Positions 5,731 through 5,789 of a DNA stretch of 5,789 nt are shown here, one piece after another (position 1 is the first letter of the stretch; each line of letters starts with the position of its first letter). Source of the DNA: Bacillota bacterium (GTDB lineage Bacteria > Bacillota > Clostridia > Lachnospirales > Cellulosilyticaceae). Below the pieces are notes generated by a model. The model was not told where the DNA came from. It was given only the letters and a program-made list of their open reading frames with translations, and ran no database searches. The stretch covers positions 1 through 5,789 of the forward strand of contig JAEXBC010000385.1 in the NCBI GenBank assembly GCA_023457875.1, written 5' to 3'. Position numbers and translations under genes: made by a program.

Positions 5731-5756
5731 ATGACTATAATTATATTTTTAGTCAT
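5731..5756. repeat. Inverted repeat ATGACTA-N12-TAGTCAT just after the -10
   Basis: Two perfect 7-base arms (5731-5737 and 5750-5756) around a 12-base A/T spacer, abutting the -10 of the + strand promoter candidate and spanning its predicted start point. The arms share the TGACT/AGTCA core with the repeat at 5688-5708. It could be an operator, or a weak hairpin at the 5' end of the transcript. Confidence 0.5.
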
Positions 5757-5789
5757 ACGTTTTAAATGTGATATGCTTTTGTTAAGTAC

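Overview
This is an AT-rich, compactly organised chromosomal stretch of a low-GC Gram-positive bacterium. The strong GGAGG-type ribosome binding sites, short intergenic gaps, A/T-biased codons and the kinds of protein encoded suggest Clostridia, possibly a Lachnospirales relative. That placement is inference; there is no rRNA or other marker gene in the window.

Left part (1-2480, + strand): a LacI-family regulator runs in from the left edge. Four bases after its stop comes uxaC, encoding uronate isomerase, the first step of galacturonate/glucuronate catabolism. The pair looks like the regulator and first enzyme of a hexuronate operon whose promoter and operator lie left of the window. A perfect 22-bp hairpin (2429-2478) closes this unit. 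It lies between two convergent genes and probably stops transcription from both sides.

Middle part (2541-4400, - strand): a probable two-gene unit. A Gfo/Idh/MocA-type NAD(P)-dependent oxidoreductase (start best placed at 4256) is followed after 51 bases by a multi-spanning membrane protein of the YhhN/TMEM86 (lysoplasmalogenase) family (start best placed at the ATG at 3236). A well-spaced promoter candidate precedes the oxidoreductase at 4309-4337.

Right part (4412-5789): uppP, encoding the BacA-type undecaprenyl-diphosphatase that recycles the cell-wall lipid carrier, lies on the - strand. Upstream of it are a weak promoter candidate, a strong intrinsic terminator hairpin (5352-5390) and an unrecognised 83-codon reading frame (5408-5659) with no good start. 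The last ~100 bases hold a good + strand promoter candidate (TTGACT, 17 bp, TAATAT). It is flanked by two inverted repeats built from TGACT/AGTCA, probably the control region of a gene beyond the right edge.

The genes do not form one pathway: hexuronate catabolism, a lipid/redox pair and cell-wall recycling sit side by side. I see no mobile element, CRISPR array, RNA gene or defence-like cassette. Most of the window is ordinary core metabolism. The parts least explained by known families are the TGACT-repeat promoter at the right edge and the orphan reading frame before the 5352-5390 terminator.
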